Below, one piece after another: positions 31,111-39,984 of a stretch of 64,000 nucleotides of DNA (position 1 is its first letter; each line of letters starts with the position of its first letter). The translations under genes and the position numbers were made by a program. The stretch lies in NCBI GenBank assembly GCA_001897435.1, contig MKSV01000003.1, forward strand, positions 777,250 to 841,249, written 5' to 3'. Below the pieces are notes generated by a model. The model did not search any database, was not told the DNA's origin, and worked only from the letters and a program-made list of their open reading frames with translations. Source of the DNA: Acidobacteriales bacterium 59-55. GTDB taxonomy: Bacteria; Acidobacteriota; Terriglobia; Terriglobales; Acidobacteriaceae.

Positions 31111-34100
31111 TTGACAGAAGAGAGCAGCAAATGGTCGAAGACGTTACCGGCGTTCTTCATTTTCTTATTCGCCTGTGGTTCTCTTTACGCAATCGACCGC
31201 GATCGCACCATCGATCAGCTTTACCACACAGGCTGGACCTATATCGAAGGTGCGCCGACACAAGTACAGGCTCTGGCCCAAAGCACAGACGGATATCTGT
31301 GGCTCGGAACTGCGACAGGGTTATTTCGCTTCGACGGAATCAAATTTGAGCTCTACAAGCCCCCCTCTGGCCAGACTTTTCGAGAGCGCAATGTAGCGTC
31401 TCTATATGCCTCACCCGATGGCGGCCTGTGGGTCGGTTATTGGTACGGGGGAGTCAGCCTTATTAAGGATGGCTCCGTGACGGAGTATGGTCCGGCGAAT
31501 GGCCTTCCTTCGGCCGCCGTTTCTGCATTCGCGCGCGACCGGCATGGCTCGATCTGGATAGCGGCGGGAAGAGACGGGCTGGCGAAGTTCGACGGATCTC
31601 ACTGGAAAAAGGTCGGTGCTAAATGGGGATTTGCCAGTCCTGCCAACACCGTCTTTGTTGATCGCGCTGGCGCCGTCTGGGTTGGCACACCAAATGCCGT
31701 CATGTTTCTCGCGGACGGATCGAGCCAGTTTCAAATTGCCGCACAAGGCCTCCTGCGCGTCAAAGGCTTCGCCCAATCGCCTAACGGTACGATGTGGATG
31801 GCGGAAACGGGTTATGGAGTTCGGCCGATTCCTCTTTCGCGAAAAAGCATTGGCTCCCCGCGAGCTATCCTCGTAGGCTCGCAGGCAATAACCTTCGACA
31901 CGCAGGGAAGTCTCTGGATTACTACTCTTGGTAACGGGATCCGTCGAGTTCCATATCCTGATCGACTTCATGAACCGGGGATCAAAGGGCCGTCCGCATG
32001 GCAGGTTCGCGATCCTCAAGTCGAGGGGTTCACCTCGCAGAATGGTTTGACCAGCGACTATATCCATTGTGTTCTGCAGGATCGCGAGGGAAATGTATGG
32101 ATTGGCACAAGCGACGGGCTTGATCGTTTTCGGCAAAGCTCGATCGTCTCTGTCACGGTTCAGCCGATTCTGACTCGCGGAGATCCTCCTATACCGTCCT
32201 TGCATTCCTTCACCACGAGTGCATTGACCGTCGCCGACGCGGACAGCCTCTGGATGGCTGGCATCGGACCCCAGGTTCTTCTGAATATCCACAATAACAA
32301 CGTCGTTACACAACTTCGTGACCGGTACGTTGACTGCATGTATCGCGATCAAGGGGGCGATATTTGGTTCGCAACGCCTTGGTCTATCTTTCGACTCGGC
32401 CATAGGCGTGGGGAGGGTACCGGTTTATCTGCACCCGGAGAGGTGTACGAATATACTGCATCTGTGCCGTTAGGTAAGGGTCTTATCCTTCACCGGCTCA
32501 AGCTCCCTACAACAAATGCTATTGGGGTAAGTCTGCAGTCTCGCGTCAAAGCCATCACGCAGGACAAAGCCGGCAAGCTATGGGTCTCGATGGAGTCAGG
32601 TACCTTTCGACTGGAACGCAGTACCTGGACCCCCCTTGAAAGGCTGGGCGGTCCGCGTGGAAGTGCGACGGCCGAATTTACAGATGCTCACGGACGCATC
32701 TGGTTCGGGTTTGTTAATACCGTCGCGATGCTTGATGGAGACAAGGTCACGAAGTTCACCAGGTCCGATGGCGTACAGATTGGTACCGTGACCTCCATTC
32801 AGAGCAAGGGCAACGATATCTGGATTGGGGGAGAATTTGGCCTTGAAATTCTCAAGGGCAATCGTTTTCAACCGGTGAATCCAGCCGACGGTAGCACATT
32901 CAACGGCGTCTCCGGAATTGTTGCCCCTCCGGAAGGCGGTTTGTGGTTCTCCGAACATCGGGGAGTGGTTCATCTCCCCGAAGCCGAGGTGCAGCCGTTG
33001 TTGCATGACGGTGTGACGTTCAACAGCTTTGGCGTGCTGGATGGATTGACCGCAGAACTCCGCGGGGCGTTTGCCTCTCCATCTGCCACGCTAACGTCCG
33101 ATGGACGTATCTGGTTTGCCACAACAAAAGGGGTTGCCTGGATTAATCCGAAGCGCGTGGTTCGGAATACCGTGCCTCCCTCAATCTCCATCGAATCCGT
33201 GATTACAGACGGTACGAAGCACCGTGCCGATGGCCTCCTGCAGTTGCCGCCTCGTACAAAAAATCTGAAGATAAGCTACACGGCAACCAGTCTTACCATT
33301 CCGGAGAGAGTTCGCTTTCGTTACAAGTTAGAAGGTCAGGATACGGAATGGCAGGACGCAGGATCAAGTCGCGAGGCCTCCTACACGAACCTCGATCCCG
33401 CTTCATATCGCTTTCGTGTCATCGCATGCAATAACGATGGCGTCTGGAATGAGATTGGAGCGACTCTGAATTTCGTCGTCCTGCCGGCCTTCTACCAGAC
33501 GCCATGGTTCAAACTTCTCTGCATCCTTGCTTTTCTGGGTTGTCTTTGGTTGCTCTATTTGCTTCGTCTGAGACAGGTGACGTCGAACGTTCAGGCGCGG
33601 CTGAGCGTTCGAATGGAAGAGCGCGTTCACATTGCGCGGGAACTGCATGACACCCTGCTTCAGGGATTCCAAGGCCTTGTCCTTCGATTTGATGCAGCGA
33701 TGAAGACAATTCCTAAAGATCATCCTTCGCGCAATCTGATGGAAGCGGTGCTCGATCGCGCAGACGTTGTTCTGCTTGAGGGGAGAGAAAGCGTTCGCAA
33801 CCTGCGACAGGATGACATCTCGGCGACTGAATTGCTCGACAAACTCACTCACCGCGGAGAGGAATTGAGGCAAACCAATCCGATCCGCTTTCGTGTCAGC
33901 TTGATCGGCAGCCCGGAACGTCTCGATCCAACAGTGGGAGAAGAGGCCTACAGAATAGGCAGCGAGGCATTGGCGAATGCCTTTCTACACTCCGGATCTT
34001 CAGAGATCGAGCTCGAAATCACATACGATCGTGACCATCTGCGGCTGAGAATCCGTGATAACGGTTTGGGCATCTCACAGGCTGTGCTGCACCGCGGCAA

Positions 34101-34281
34101 GGATGGTCACTGGGGACTCGTGGGCATGCGTGAGCGCGCCCAAAAGATCGGCGGACAACTAAAGATATGGAGTCATGAAAACGCTGGGACGGAGGTTGAA
34201 CTGGCAATTCCTGTTGCGATTGCTTATCCGTCCGGTCATCAGCGATCCGCCCGGCGATGGCTCAAACGCTTTTGGGGTTGA
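31111..34281 (+). CDS. Two-component propeller (Reg_prop/Y_Y_Y) histidine kinase
   Basis: This is a 1,056-residue one-protein sensor kinase. A TTG at 31111 with GAGG 9 bases upstream is preferred because the signal/anchor (LPAFFIFLFACGSLYA) follows it; a TTG at 31066 is also in frame. The periplasmic part is two seven-bladed propellers made of repeats such as GYLWLGTATGLFRFDG and GNVWIGTSDGLDRF, then a Y_Y_Y domain (FRYKLEGQDTEWQDAG). One membrane helix (LLCILAFLGCLWLLYLL) leads to HisKA_3 (ARELHDTLLQGFQGL) and a HATPase domain (EALANAFLHSGSSEIEL, DNGLGI). Such kinases in Bacteroidetes and Acidobacteria often sense oligosaccharides. Its likely regulator is a NarL-type protein such as that at 28315-28938. 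Confidence 0.9.
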   Translation: MTEESSKWSKTLPAFFIFLFACGSLYAIDRDRTIDQLYHTGWTYIEGAPTQVQALAQSTDGYLWLGTATGLFRFDGIKFELYKPPSGQTFRERNVASLYASPDGGLWVGYWYGGVSLIKDGSVTEYGPANGLPSAAVSAFARDRHGSIWIAAGRDGLAKFDGSHWKKVGAKWGFASPANTVFVDRAGAVWVGTPNAVMFLADGSSQFQIAAQGLLRVKGFAQSPNGTMWMAETGYGVRPIPLSRKSIGSPRAILVGSQAITFDTQGSLWITTLGNGIRRVPYPDRLHEPGIKGPSAWQVRDPQVEGFTSQNGLTSDYIHCVLQDREGNVWIGTSDGLDRFRQSSIVSVTVQPILTRGDPPIPSLHSFTTSALTVADADSLWMAGIGPQVLLNIHNNNVVTQLRDRYVDCMYRDQGGDIWFATPWSIFRLGHRRGEGTGLSAPGEVYEYTASVPLGKGLILHRLKLPTTNAIGVSLQSRVKAITQDKAGKLWVSMESGTFRLERSTWTPLERLGGPRGSATAEFTDAHGRIWFGFVNTVAMLDGDKVTKFTRSDGVQIGTVTSIQSKGNDIWIGGEFGLEILKGNRFQPVNPADGSTFNGVSGIVAPPEGGLWFSEHRGVVHLPEAEVQPLLHDGVTFNSFGVLDGLTAELRGAFASPSATLTSDGRIWFATTKGVAWINPKRVVRNTVPPSISIESVITDGTKHRADGLLQLPPRTKNLKISYTATSLTIPERVRFRYKLEGQDTEWQDAGSSREASYTNLDPASYRFRVIACNNDGVWNEIGATLNFVVLPAFYQTPWFKLLCILAFLGCLWLLYLLRLRQVTSNVQARLSVRMEERVHIARELHDTLLQGFQGLVLRFDAAMKTIPKDHPSRNLMEAVLDRADVVLLEGRESVRNLRQDDISATELLDKLTHRGEELRQTNPIRFRVSLIGSPERLDPTVGEEAYRIGSEALANAFLHSGSSEIELEITYDRDHLRLRIRDNGLGISQAVLHRGKDGHWGLVGMRERAQKIGGQLKIWSHENAGTEVELAIPVAIAYPSGHQRSARRWLKRFWG

Positions 34282-34439
34282 TGCCGACATTCGTGGCGTT
34301 AGCTTCTCGATAGCCACCCGAAGGAAGCTGTGTCAGCAGATTTAAATATTCCCTGCTGCCAGCAACTCGAAATACGCGGCTGTGCGGCTTCGGCGAGATG
34401 ATGACATTAGAGCTATTTCCTCTCAGGAGTAGCTTCCTT

Positions 34440-34505
34440 TGTTTGTCATTCCTGAAGGGAATCCGCGTTTTGCTTCCATCGGCAAGACTGCATCCGGAGG
34501 GAGAA
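34440..34505 (+). repeat. Repeat family II copy
   Basis: GTTTGTCATTCCTGAAGGGA then ATCCGCGTTTTGC, ending CATCCGGAGGGAGAACCG. One stem base is changed (CCTGAAGGG). It lies between the propeller kinase and the 3' end of murJ; the rest of that 228-base gap is featureless. Confidence 0.78.
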
Positions 34506-34510
34506 CCGAC

Positions 34511-36124
34511 TTAGGCGCGGCGCGAGCGGAGTTGCTGCGGCAGGGTTGAGCCGGTGAGCTTGAGCAGCGCCAGGACGGGGACGGCCCAGGCGATGGTGGC
34601 GACGGCGATGGTGGCGAGATCGCCGAGATGGCCGTGGGGAATGGGGATGAAGCGCACGCAGGCGTAGGCTCCGGCAAACCCGCCGCACGCGGCGAGCAGG
34701 GAGCGGGCAAGCTCGCCGCCTTCGAGTCCCGAGATGCGCACCAGCCGGTTGCGGTTGAGCAGGAAGGCCAGCGTCAACGTGTGCGCGAGAATGCCGACGT
34801 CCGAGGCGGCGGCCAGACCGGCGATGCCCATGCCGTGGAAGAGAGCGCGGTAGATGGGGATGGAGACGAGCGTGATGACGGTGCCCGCGACGGCGGGCGT
34901 CATGGTGTTGCCGGCGGCGTAGAAGGCGCGGGCGTAGATGGACTGCGCGGCCCAGAGCGCAAGCGAGACGGCGAGGATGACGAAGTAGTGCGCGGTCTCG
35001 GCGGCGTCGGTGAGGTTGAAGTGTCCGCCGCGGAAGAGGAGATCGACGAGAGGCAGCGCCAGCGCCATCATCCACGCGCCGACCAGAAGCGAGACGGCGA
35101 TGATGCGGGTGACGGAGCGGTTGACGGCGGCGGCGAAGTCGGCCCGCCGGTTCTGGCTAAAGAGGGCGGCGAAGAAGGGCAGCGACGCCGCGCCCGCGGC
35201 CTGGCCGAGCATGCCGAGCGGCGCGGCGAAGAGCGTCTTGGCGTAGTTGAGATGCGAGATGCCGCCGGTGGAGTGCGAGGCGAAGAAGCTGAGGATCCAC
35301 TTGTCGGCGGTGACCAGAGAGAAGCCGACCATGAGCGGAACAGAGAGATGGAGCCACTCGCGGAAGGCGGGGTGGCGGAGATTGAGGATGGGGCGGTAGC
35401 GGAAGCCGAGCCGCCGGGCGCCGATGAAGTTCAGCGCGAAGGGCCCGAAGGCGACGCCGCCGAGCACGCCGATGGCGAGCGAGTAGATGCCGAAGCGGCG
35501 ATGCAGAAAAACTCCGCCGAGGATGATGCCAAGGTTATAGAGAAGCGGCGTGAAGGCCTGATAGAGGAAGATCTTGCGCACCAGCAGCTTCGAGGCGAAG
35601 ACTCCGCCGGCGAAGAAGAAGAGCGGCGCGGGCAGCAGAAGGCGCGTGAGCGAGGTGGTGAGCGCGGCCTGGCCGGGATCGAAGCCGGGGAACTTGTAGC
35701 GCGTGTAGATGGGCGCGAGGAACTCGCCGAGCAGGATGGCCGTGCCCAGAACGACGAGCATGGCGTTGAGCACGATGGAGAGCGCGCGGTCGGCGCCCTC
35801 TTCGTCGCCGGCCTCGCGGTAACGGCTGAGCATGGTGATGAGAGCGATGGAGGCGACGCCGCCGACCAGGAAGTAGCTGATCATGTCGGGCATCTCGAAG
35901 GCGGCGTTGTAAGCGTCAGTGAGGCGGCCCGCGCCGAAGATGTAGGCGATGTACTTGGACCGCACCAGGCCCATGCCTCCGGAGAGCAGGGACGAGGCCA
36001 TCAGCAGCAGCGTCGCCGAGAAGGCGGTGTGGGCGTGCGACGGGCGCAGCCACTGAAAGCGGCCGCGCGTGGGCGCGAGGGCTTCGGGGGTAGGCAGCGG
36101 ATTGGGATCTTCAGGGGATGGCAA
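34511..36124 (-). CDS. murJ: MurJ-like lipid II flippase (MviN)
   Basis: This protein moves lipid-linked peptidoglycan precursors across the inner membrane. The 537-residue product has about 14 membrane helices and MurJ signatures: LLSGGMGLVRSKYIAYIFGA, YNAAFEMPDMISYFLVGG, LLLPAPLFFFAGG and FYAAGNTMTPA. The N-terminal 30 residues are Pro-rich and cytoplasmic. The frame starts at a TTG (36124) with no evident ribosome-binding site, so the start is uncertain. A very long antisense open frame on the plus strand is a shadow. It is divergent from the LysR gene. Confidence 0.9.
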   Translation of the reverse strand: MPSPEDPNPLPTPEALAPTRGRFQWLRPSHAHTAFSATLLLMASSLLSGGMGLVRSKYIAYIFGAGRLTDAYNAAFEMPDMISYFLVGGVASIALITMLSRYREAGDEEGADRALSIVLNAMLVVLGTAILLGEFLAPIYTRYKFPGFDPGQAALTTSLTRLLLPAPLFFFAGGVFASKLLVRKIFLYQAFTPLLYNLGIILGGVFLHRRFGIYSLAIGVLGGVAFGPFALNFIGARRLGFRYRPILNLRHPAFREWLHLSVPLMVGFSLVTADKWILSFFASHSTGGISHLNYAKTLFAAPLGMLGQAAGAASLPFFAALFSQNRRADFAAAVNRSVTRIIAVSLLVGAWMMALALPLVDLLFRGGHFNLTDAAETAHYFVILAVSLALWAAQSIYARAFYAAGNTMTPAVAGTVITLVSIPIYRALFHGMGIAGLAAASDVGILAHTLTLAFLLNRNRLVRISGLEGGELARSLLAACGGFAGAYACVRFIPIPHGHLGDLATIAVATIAWAVPVLALLKLTGSTLPQQLRSRRA

Positions 36125-36256
36125 TGGGTCGCGGGTTCCGTGGATTGCGTTGAGTTGATTCTATCGGGTGCGCGGCGGCGGGAGGCTTATGCTGGTGGGG
36201 TGGCTGGGATGGTTCGCCTGTATGCGTGGCGACCTGCGAAGCGAGGGACAGGAAGC

Positions 36257-37186
36257 GTGGAGAATTTTCGGTTGAAGGTATTTCGCGCGGTGGCCGCGGA
36301 GATGAGCTTTCGCAAGGCGGCGGAGGCGCTCAACCTGAGCCAGCCCGCGGTGAGCCAGCAGGTTCGCTCGCTCGAAGAGGAGGCGGGGGTTCGGCTGTTC
36401 GACCGCGGCAGCAGCGATGGGCACGGCAGCCAGATCGCGTTGACCGAGGCCGGCCGCGTTCTGCTGGGCTATGCGACGACGGCGGCGGAGACGATGGAGG
36501 CGGCGCGGCGGTCGCTGGCGGCGCTCGACGACGAGGTGAGCGGCGAACTGCGGCTCGGCGCTTCGACGACAGTGGCGCAGTATGTGCTGCCGCGAATCCT
36601 GGGGGCGTTTCTGCGGCAGTATCCGCAGGTGCATCTGTCAATGGTGAGCGGCAATACCGAGCGCATCGCCGAAGCGGTGGCGGAGCAGCGCGTTGCGCTG
36701 GGGATCATCGAAGGACCGGCGATGCGGCGCGATGTGAAGACGGAACGGATGATCGAGGACGAGATGGTGCTGATCGTTGCGCCGGGGCACGCGTGGGCGC
36801 GTCTGGGCTCGGGTGCGCGTTCGGCAAAGCTCGCTGCAGCGGAGCTGACCACGGCGCCGATGCTGATGCGGGAGCGCGGTTCGGGGTCGCGGCGGGTGGT
36901 GGAGCGCGCGCTGAAGAAGGCGGGGATTCCGCTGCGCTCGCTGCGGGTGGCGATGGAGCTGGATTCGACCGAGGCGATCATCTCGGGGGTGGAGGCGGAG
37001 CTGGGCGTGGGCTTCGTCTCGCGCTGCGCGATCGGCAAGGCGCTGCGGCTGGGGACGGTGCGGACGGTGCCAGTGCGGGGACTGGAGATCGTGCGCGACT
37101 TCAGCTTCATCCGGCCGGCGGGCGCGGAGGCGGCGGGAGCGGCGGCCGCGTTTCAGCGGTTTGCCATGGGCAGCGCGGGCGCGTAG
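36257..37186 (+). CDS. LysR-type regulator of the adjacent YeiH-like transporter
   Basis: This is a 309-residue LysR-type regulator starting at a GTG (36257; GAGGG 9 bases upstream). The winged HTH (1-60) reads ENFRLKVFRAVAAEMSFRKA and LNLSQPAVSQQVRSLEEEAG. The effector domain (about 90-300) has the periplasmic-binding-like fold (GELRLGASTTVAQYVLPRIL). It resembles YeiE/CysB-type regulators. The YeiH-like transporter gene follows on the same strand, the same pairing as E. coli yeiE-yeiH, so it probably regulates that gene in response to sulfur anions. Confidence 0.92.
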   Translation: MENFRLKVFRAVAAEMSFRKAAEALNLSQPAVSQQVRSLEEEAGVRLFDRGSSDGHGSQIALTEAGRVLLGYATTAAETMEAARRSLAALDDEVSGELRLGASTTVAQYVLPRILGAFLRQYPQVHLSMVSGNTERIAEAVAEQRVALGIIEGPAMRRDVKTERMIEDEMVLIVAPGHAWARLGSGARSAKLAAAELTTAPMLMRERGSGSRRVVERALKKAGIPLRSLRVAMELDSTEAIISGVEAELGVGFVSRCAIGKALRLGTVRTVPVRGLEIVRDFSFIRPAGAEAAGAAAAFQRFAMGSAGA

Positions 37187-37193
37187 CGGGGAC

Positions 37194-37273
37194 GGCATAC
37201 CCCAGGGGCTGAAGCCCCTTTTTTGTGGCGTGGGTTGAGAGGCCAAGGCTGAAGCCTTGGCGTACCTAGAAGC
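37194..37273 (-). repeat. Repeat I C/D hairpin end in reverse orientation; terminator of the LysR gene
   Basis: This is the only inverted copy in the window. On the plus strand it reads CCCCAGGGGC-TGAA-GCCCCT followed by TTTTT, a classic intrinsic terminator 8 bases after the LysR stop. The second hairpin CCAAGGC-TGAA-GCCTTGG and GTACC follow. The hexamer tract and A/B boxes are missing. Confidence 0.85.
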
Positions 37274-37381
37274 AAAGGTAACGACAAATGCACAAATAAT
37301 CGCTGTTGAGGTGATGGAGGTGATAAGTAAAAGTTATCGGATATTCAAAAGTACGTCTCGACGCGGCGTGGAGCGGCGGCC

Positions 37382-38326
37382 ATGCTGGAAGACATGGTAC
37401 GCAACCTCTTCTATCTCGGAATCATCGTTTCGGCGAGCGGTCTGATCGGGCCGCCGTTCGCCCTGGCAGCGGGTCTGGCGTTCGGCCTGACCACGGTGCA
37501 TGGTTTTCATACCGAGAGCCGGCAGCTCTCCAAACTCCTGTTGCAGGCGGCGGTGGTCTGCCTGGGCTTTGGGATGAACCTGAAGGAAGTGGTCCACGCG
37601 GGCCGCTCGGGATTTATGTACACCGCGATCAGCATCACGTTTGTGCTGAGCCTGGGGCTGCTGCTGGGAAAGATGCTGCGGGTGGAGAAGACGCAGTCGT
37701 TTCTGATCGCCATCGGCACGGCGATCTGCGGCGGCAGCGCGATTGCCGCGATGGGGCCGGTGCTGGACGCGGACGAAGAGGAGATGGGCGTTTCGCTGGG
37801 AACCGTGTTTGTGCTGAACTCGGTGGCGCTGCTGCTGTTTCCCCTCGTCGGGTGGGACCTGCACCTCTCGCAGACGCAGTTCGGCCTGTGGGCGGCGCTG
37901 GCGATTCACGACACCAGCTCGGTGGTGGGCGCGGGAGCGAAGTATGGCGCTACGGCGCTGGCGGTGGGCACGACAGTGAAGCTGGCGCGGGCATTGTGGA
38001 TCGTTCCGCTGGCGATTGCGACGGCGACGGTGAGGAAGAACAAGGCGAAGATCTACTGGCCGTGGTTCATTCTTTACTTCTGCGGCGCGGCGGTGCTGGC
38101 GAGCTACGTTCCGCGCTACCTGCCGCAGACGGAGGCGATCTTCGCCTCTCTCAACCGGCTGGGAAAATCAGGGTTGACGGTGGTGCTGTTTCTGATCGGG
38201 ACGGGCATCACGCGGAGCACGCTGCGCGAGGTCGGCATCAGGCCGATGATTCAGGGAGTGACGCTGTGGATTGTGGTGGCCACGCTCTCGCTCTGCGCCA
38301 TTCACGCGGGATGGATTGCGCTCTGA
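37382..38326 (+). CDS. YeiH-family putative sulfate exporter (UPF0324)
   Basis: The 314-residue inner-membrane protein has about ten hydrophobic helices and the family motifs LLQAAVVCLGFGMNL, AIGTAICGGSAIAAMGPVLD, WAALAIHDTSSVVGAGAKYG and TVVLFLIGTGI. YeiH-type proteins are predicted anion exporters linked to sulfur or sulfonate metabolism. The ATG has GGAG 8 bases upstream. It follows a YeiE-like LysR gene, supporting the assignment. Confidence 0.88.
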   Translation: MLEDMVRNLFYLGIIVSASGLIGPPFALAAGLAFGLTTVHGFHTESRQLSKLLLQAAVVCLGFGMNLKEVVHAGRSGFMYTAISITFVLSLGLLLGKMLRVEKTQSFLIAIGTAICGGSAIAAMGPVLDADEEEMGVSLGTVFVLNSVALLLFPLVGWDLHLSQTQFGLWAALAIHDTSSVVGAGAKYGATALAVGTTVKLARALWIVPLAIATATVRKNKAKIYWPWFILYFCGAAVLASYVPRYLPQTEAIFASLNRLGKSGLTVVLFLIGTGITRSTLREVGIRPMIQGVTLWIVVATLSLCAIHAGWIAL

Positions 38327-38368
38327 CTTCAGGAGAGGTCGAAGAGTTTTGGCGGAGACGGGCGCGGT

Positions 38369-38581
38369 GTGTGCGATCATGTCGCGGGCGAACTCGCGGG
38401 CTACAAAAGCAGGCTGCAGCCGCTCATGCCGGGCCGGCGAGCGGTCGACAAGGAGCGAGCTTTCTTTGCCATCTTCTCCACGATGGCCGGAGCCATTGAA
38501 ATCGCCCGCATGCTGCCGGAGCCCGCGATGCGCGAGAAAGTGCTGGCGACCGCAAGAGATCTTCTCCTGCGCAGCTTTTGA
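38369..38581 (+). pseudogene. C-terminal remnant of a TetR-family regulator
   Basis: About 70 codons match only the ligand-domain end of TetR proteins (AFFAIFSTMAGAIEIARMLP; REKVLATARDLLLRSF). There is no HTH upstream; the preceding bases belong to the end of the transporter gene. It is probably a decayed gene truncated at its 5' side. Confidence 0.6.
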
Positions 38582-38604
38582 TCAGACTGGATGTCGCAGC
38601 TCTG

Positions 38605-39684
38605 TCACCGAGCGGCGGGGCGAGCGGCGCCGCTACGTCCACCCAACGCTCCGGGCGGCAGCGATCCTCCTTCAGCCAGGATCTTCATGTTGTCGAGCAT
38701 CTTGCTGAAGCGCGTGCGCCGGTTGTCGATGTCCTTCTCGCGCGCGGCATCGTCGGCGAGGTTGCTGTTGTCGAACACCAGGGTATAGTTCAGGCGCGTC
38801 GTCTTGTTTGTGAGAGCGACCGCCTCAAGCGTGCCGTGATACAGGTTGTACGTCACGCCCTCGCGAACCGGCTGGGTATAGGTGTAGCTGTATCTTGTCT
38901 TTCCTACCAGCACCTCGTGCCCGATGGAGCGCACCGTGCCCAGGCCGCCGTCGCCGGAGAGGAGGGTGCAGTTCGGGAAACCCCACTCGCCGATGTCGCA
39001 GTATTTGCCGACGCGGGCCCACACCGCGTCGACCGGCGCATTGACGGTGACGTTCATCGGCAGAGCGACGTAGTGGGGATGCGGAGTCTGCAACTGATCG
39101 GGCGCGGGACTCGGCGGCTGCACGGCCTCCTTCGCCGAGAGCGATAGCTTTCCGCCTTCGCCCAGTGTCTTCATATTCTGCATAAACGCGCCGAATCGCT
39201 TTCTGCGGGCGGCGATTTCGGCGTCGCGCGCGGCATCGTCGGCGAGCATGCTGTTGTCGTAGAAGAAGCTGTAGACCAGGCGCGAGGTCTTGGAGCTGAC
39301 GGGCACCACTTCCAGCGTGCCGTGATAGAGGTTGTACTTCACGTCCTTGCGCACGGGCTGGGTGTAGGTATAGCTGTGGGCGGTTTCGCCGACCAGCACT
39401 TCGTTCACGATGTTCCGCACCGACGCGTACCCGCCGTCGCCGGCAAGCAGTTTGCAATCGGGAAATGCCCATTTGCTGATGTCGCAGTATTTGCCCACGC
39501 GCGCCCAAACCGTGCCGGCGGGGGCGTTGACGTCCTGGGTCAACTCAAAGCTCACATAATGCGGATTGGGCACCTGTAGCGGAGCAGGGGCGCGGCGCGG
39601 CGCAGGCGTGGGAGCAGTAGCCGGCTGCTGGGCAATCGAGACGGCAGAGAATGCTGCCAGAAACAAAACGGCTATCGGATGCAT
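38605..39684 (-). CDS. Secreted protein with two tandem START-like (SRPBCC) domains
   Basis: The start is the ATG at 39684 (AGGAG 6 bases upstream) with a signal peptide MHPIAVLFLAAFSAVSIA; product 359 residues. The protein is an internal duplication. Residues about 55-185 and 205-335 share VWARVGKYCDI, FPxC, LLxGDGG, EVLVG, SYTYTQPVR, YNLYHGTLE, LADDAAR and NMK. Both halves look like SRPBCC/polyketide-cyclase ligand-binding folds, and each has two conserved Cys (YCDI, FPxC). SRPBCC proteins are normally cytoplasmic single domains; an exported tandem is unusual. The ligand is unknown. Confidence 0.78.
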   Translation of the reverse strand: MHPIAVLFLAAFSAVSIAQQPATAPTPAPRRAPAPLQVPNPHYVSFELTQDVNAPAGTVWARVGKYCDISKWAFPDCKLLAGDGGYASVRNIVNEVLVGETAHSYTYTQPVRKDVKYNLYHGTLEVVPVSSKTSRLVYSFFYDNSMLADDAARDAEIAARRKRFGAFMQNMKTLGEGGKLSLSAKEAVQPPSPAPDQLQTPHPHYVALPMNVTVNAPVDAVWARVGKYCDIGEWGFPNCTLLSGDGGLGTVRSIGHEVLVGKTRYSYTYTQPVREGVTYNLYHGTLEAVALTNKTTRLNYTLVFDNSNLADDAAREKDIDNRRTRFSKMLDNMKILAEGGSLPPGALGGRSGAARPAAR

Positions 39685-39984
39685 GTAAATCTCCTGGGAA
39701 GACTGCCCGCTTGGATGGGAAATTCGGCCGACGCTGATTGAACGCTTTTCGGCCCAATTCATCTTCGCCTCAAATCATCCTTTTCGGCAACTTGTGTGGG
39801 TGGGTAACGAGAAGGCGCTTCTCGGAGTCGTCGGGTTCACTCTCCACAAAATGACTTAGAGGTACCAATCCCTTCCAAAGGGATTGAGCAATCCCGCTAG
39901 TCTGCTCGAACATCTTAAACTTTGCGATAGCTGTAGTTGTCGCCGCTGCTGCGGTACGCTGACGACGCATCGTTTATCGCTGAA
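39685..39984. other. Intergenic region, no feature seen
   Basis: Three hundred bases between two minus-strand genes. Frames here are short and without plausible starts, and I see no repeat or hairpin of note. It presumably holds the promoter of the START-like gene and the 3' end of the channel gene. Confidence 0.4.

Noticed and set aside
34628..36256. Very long plus-strand open frame running into the LysR gene
   Set aside because: It is antisense to murJ and has highly charged, low-complexity composition typical of GC-rich shadow frames. Only the part from 36257 shows a real fold.
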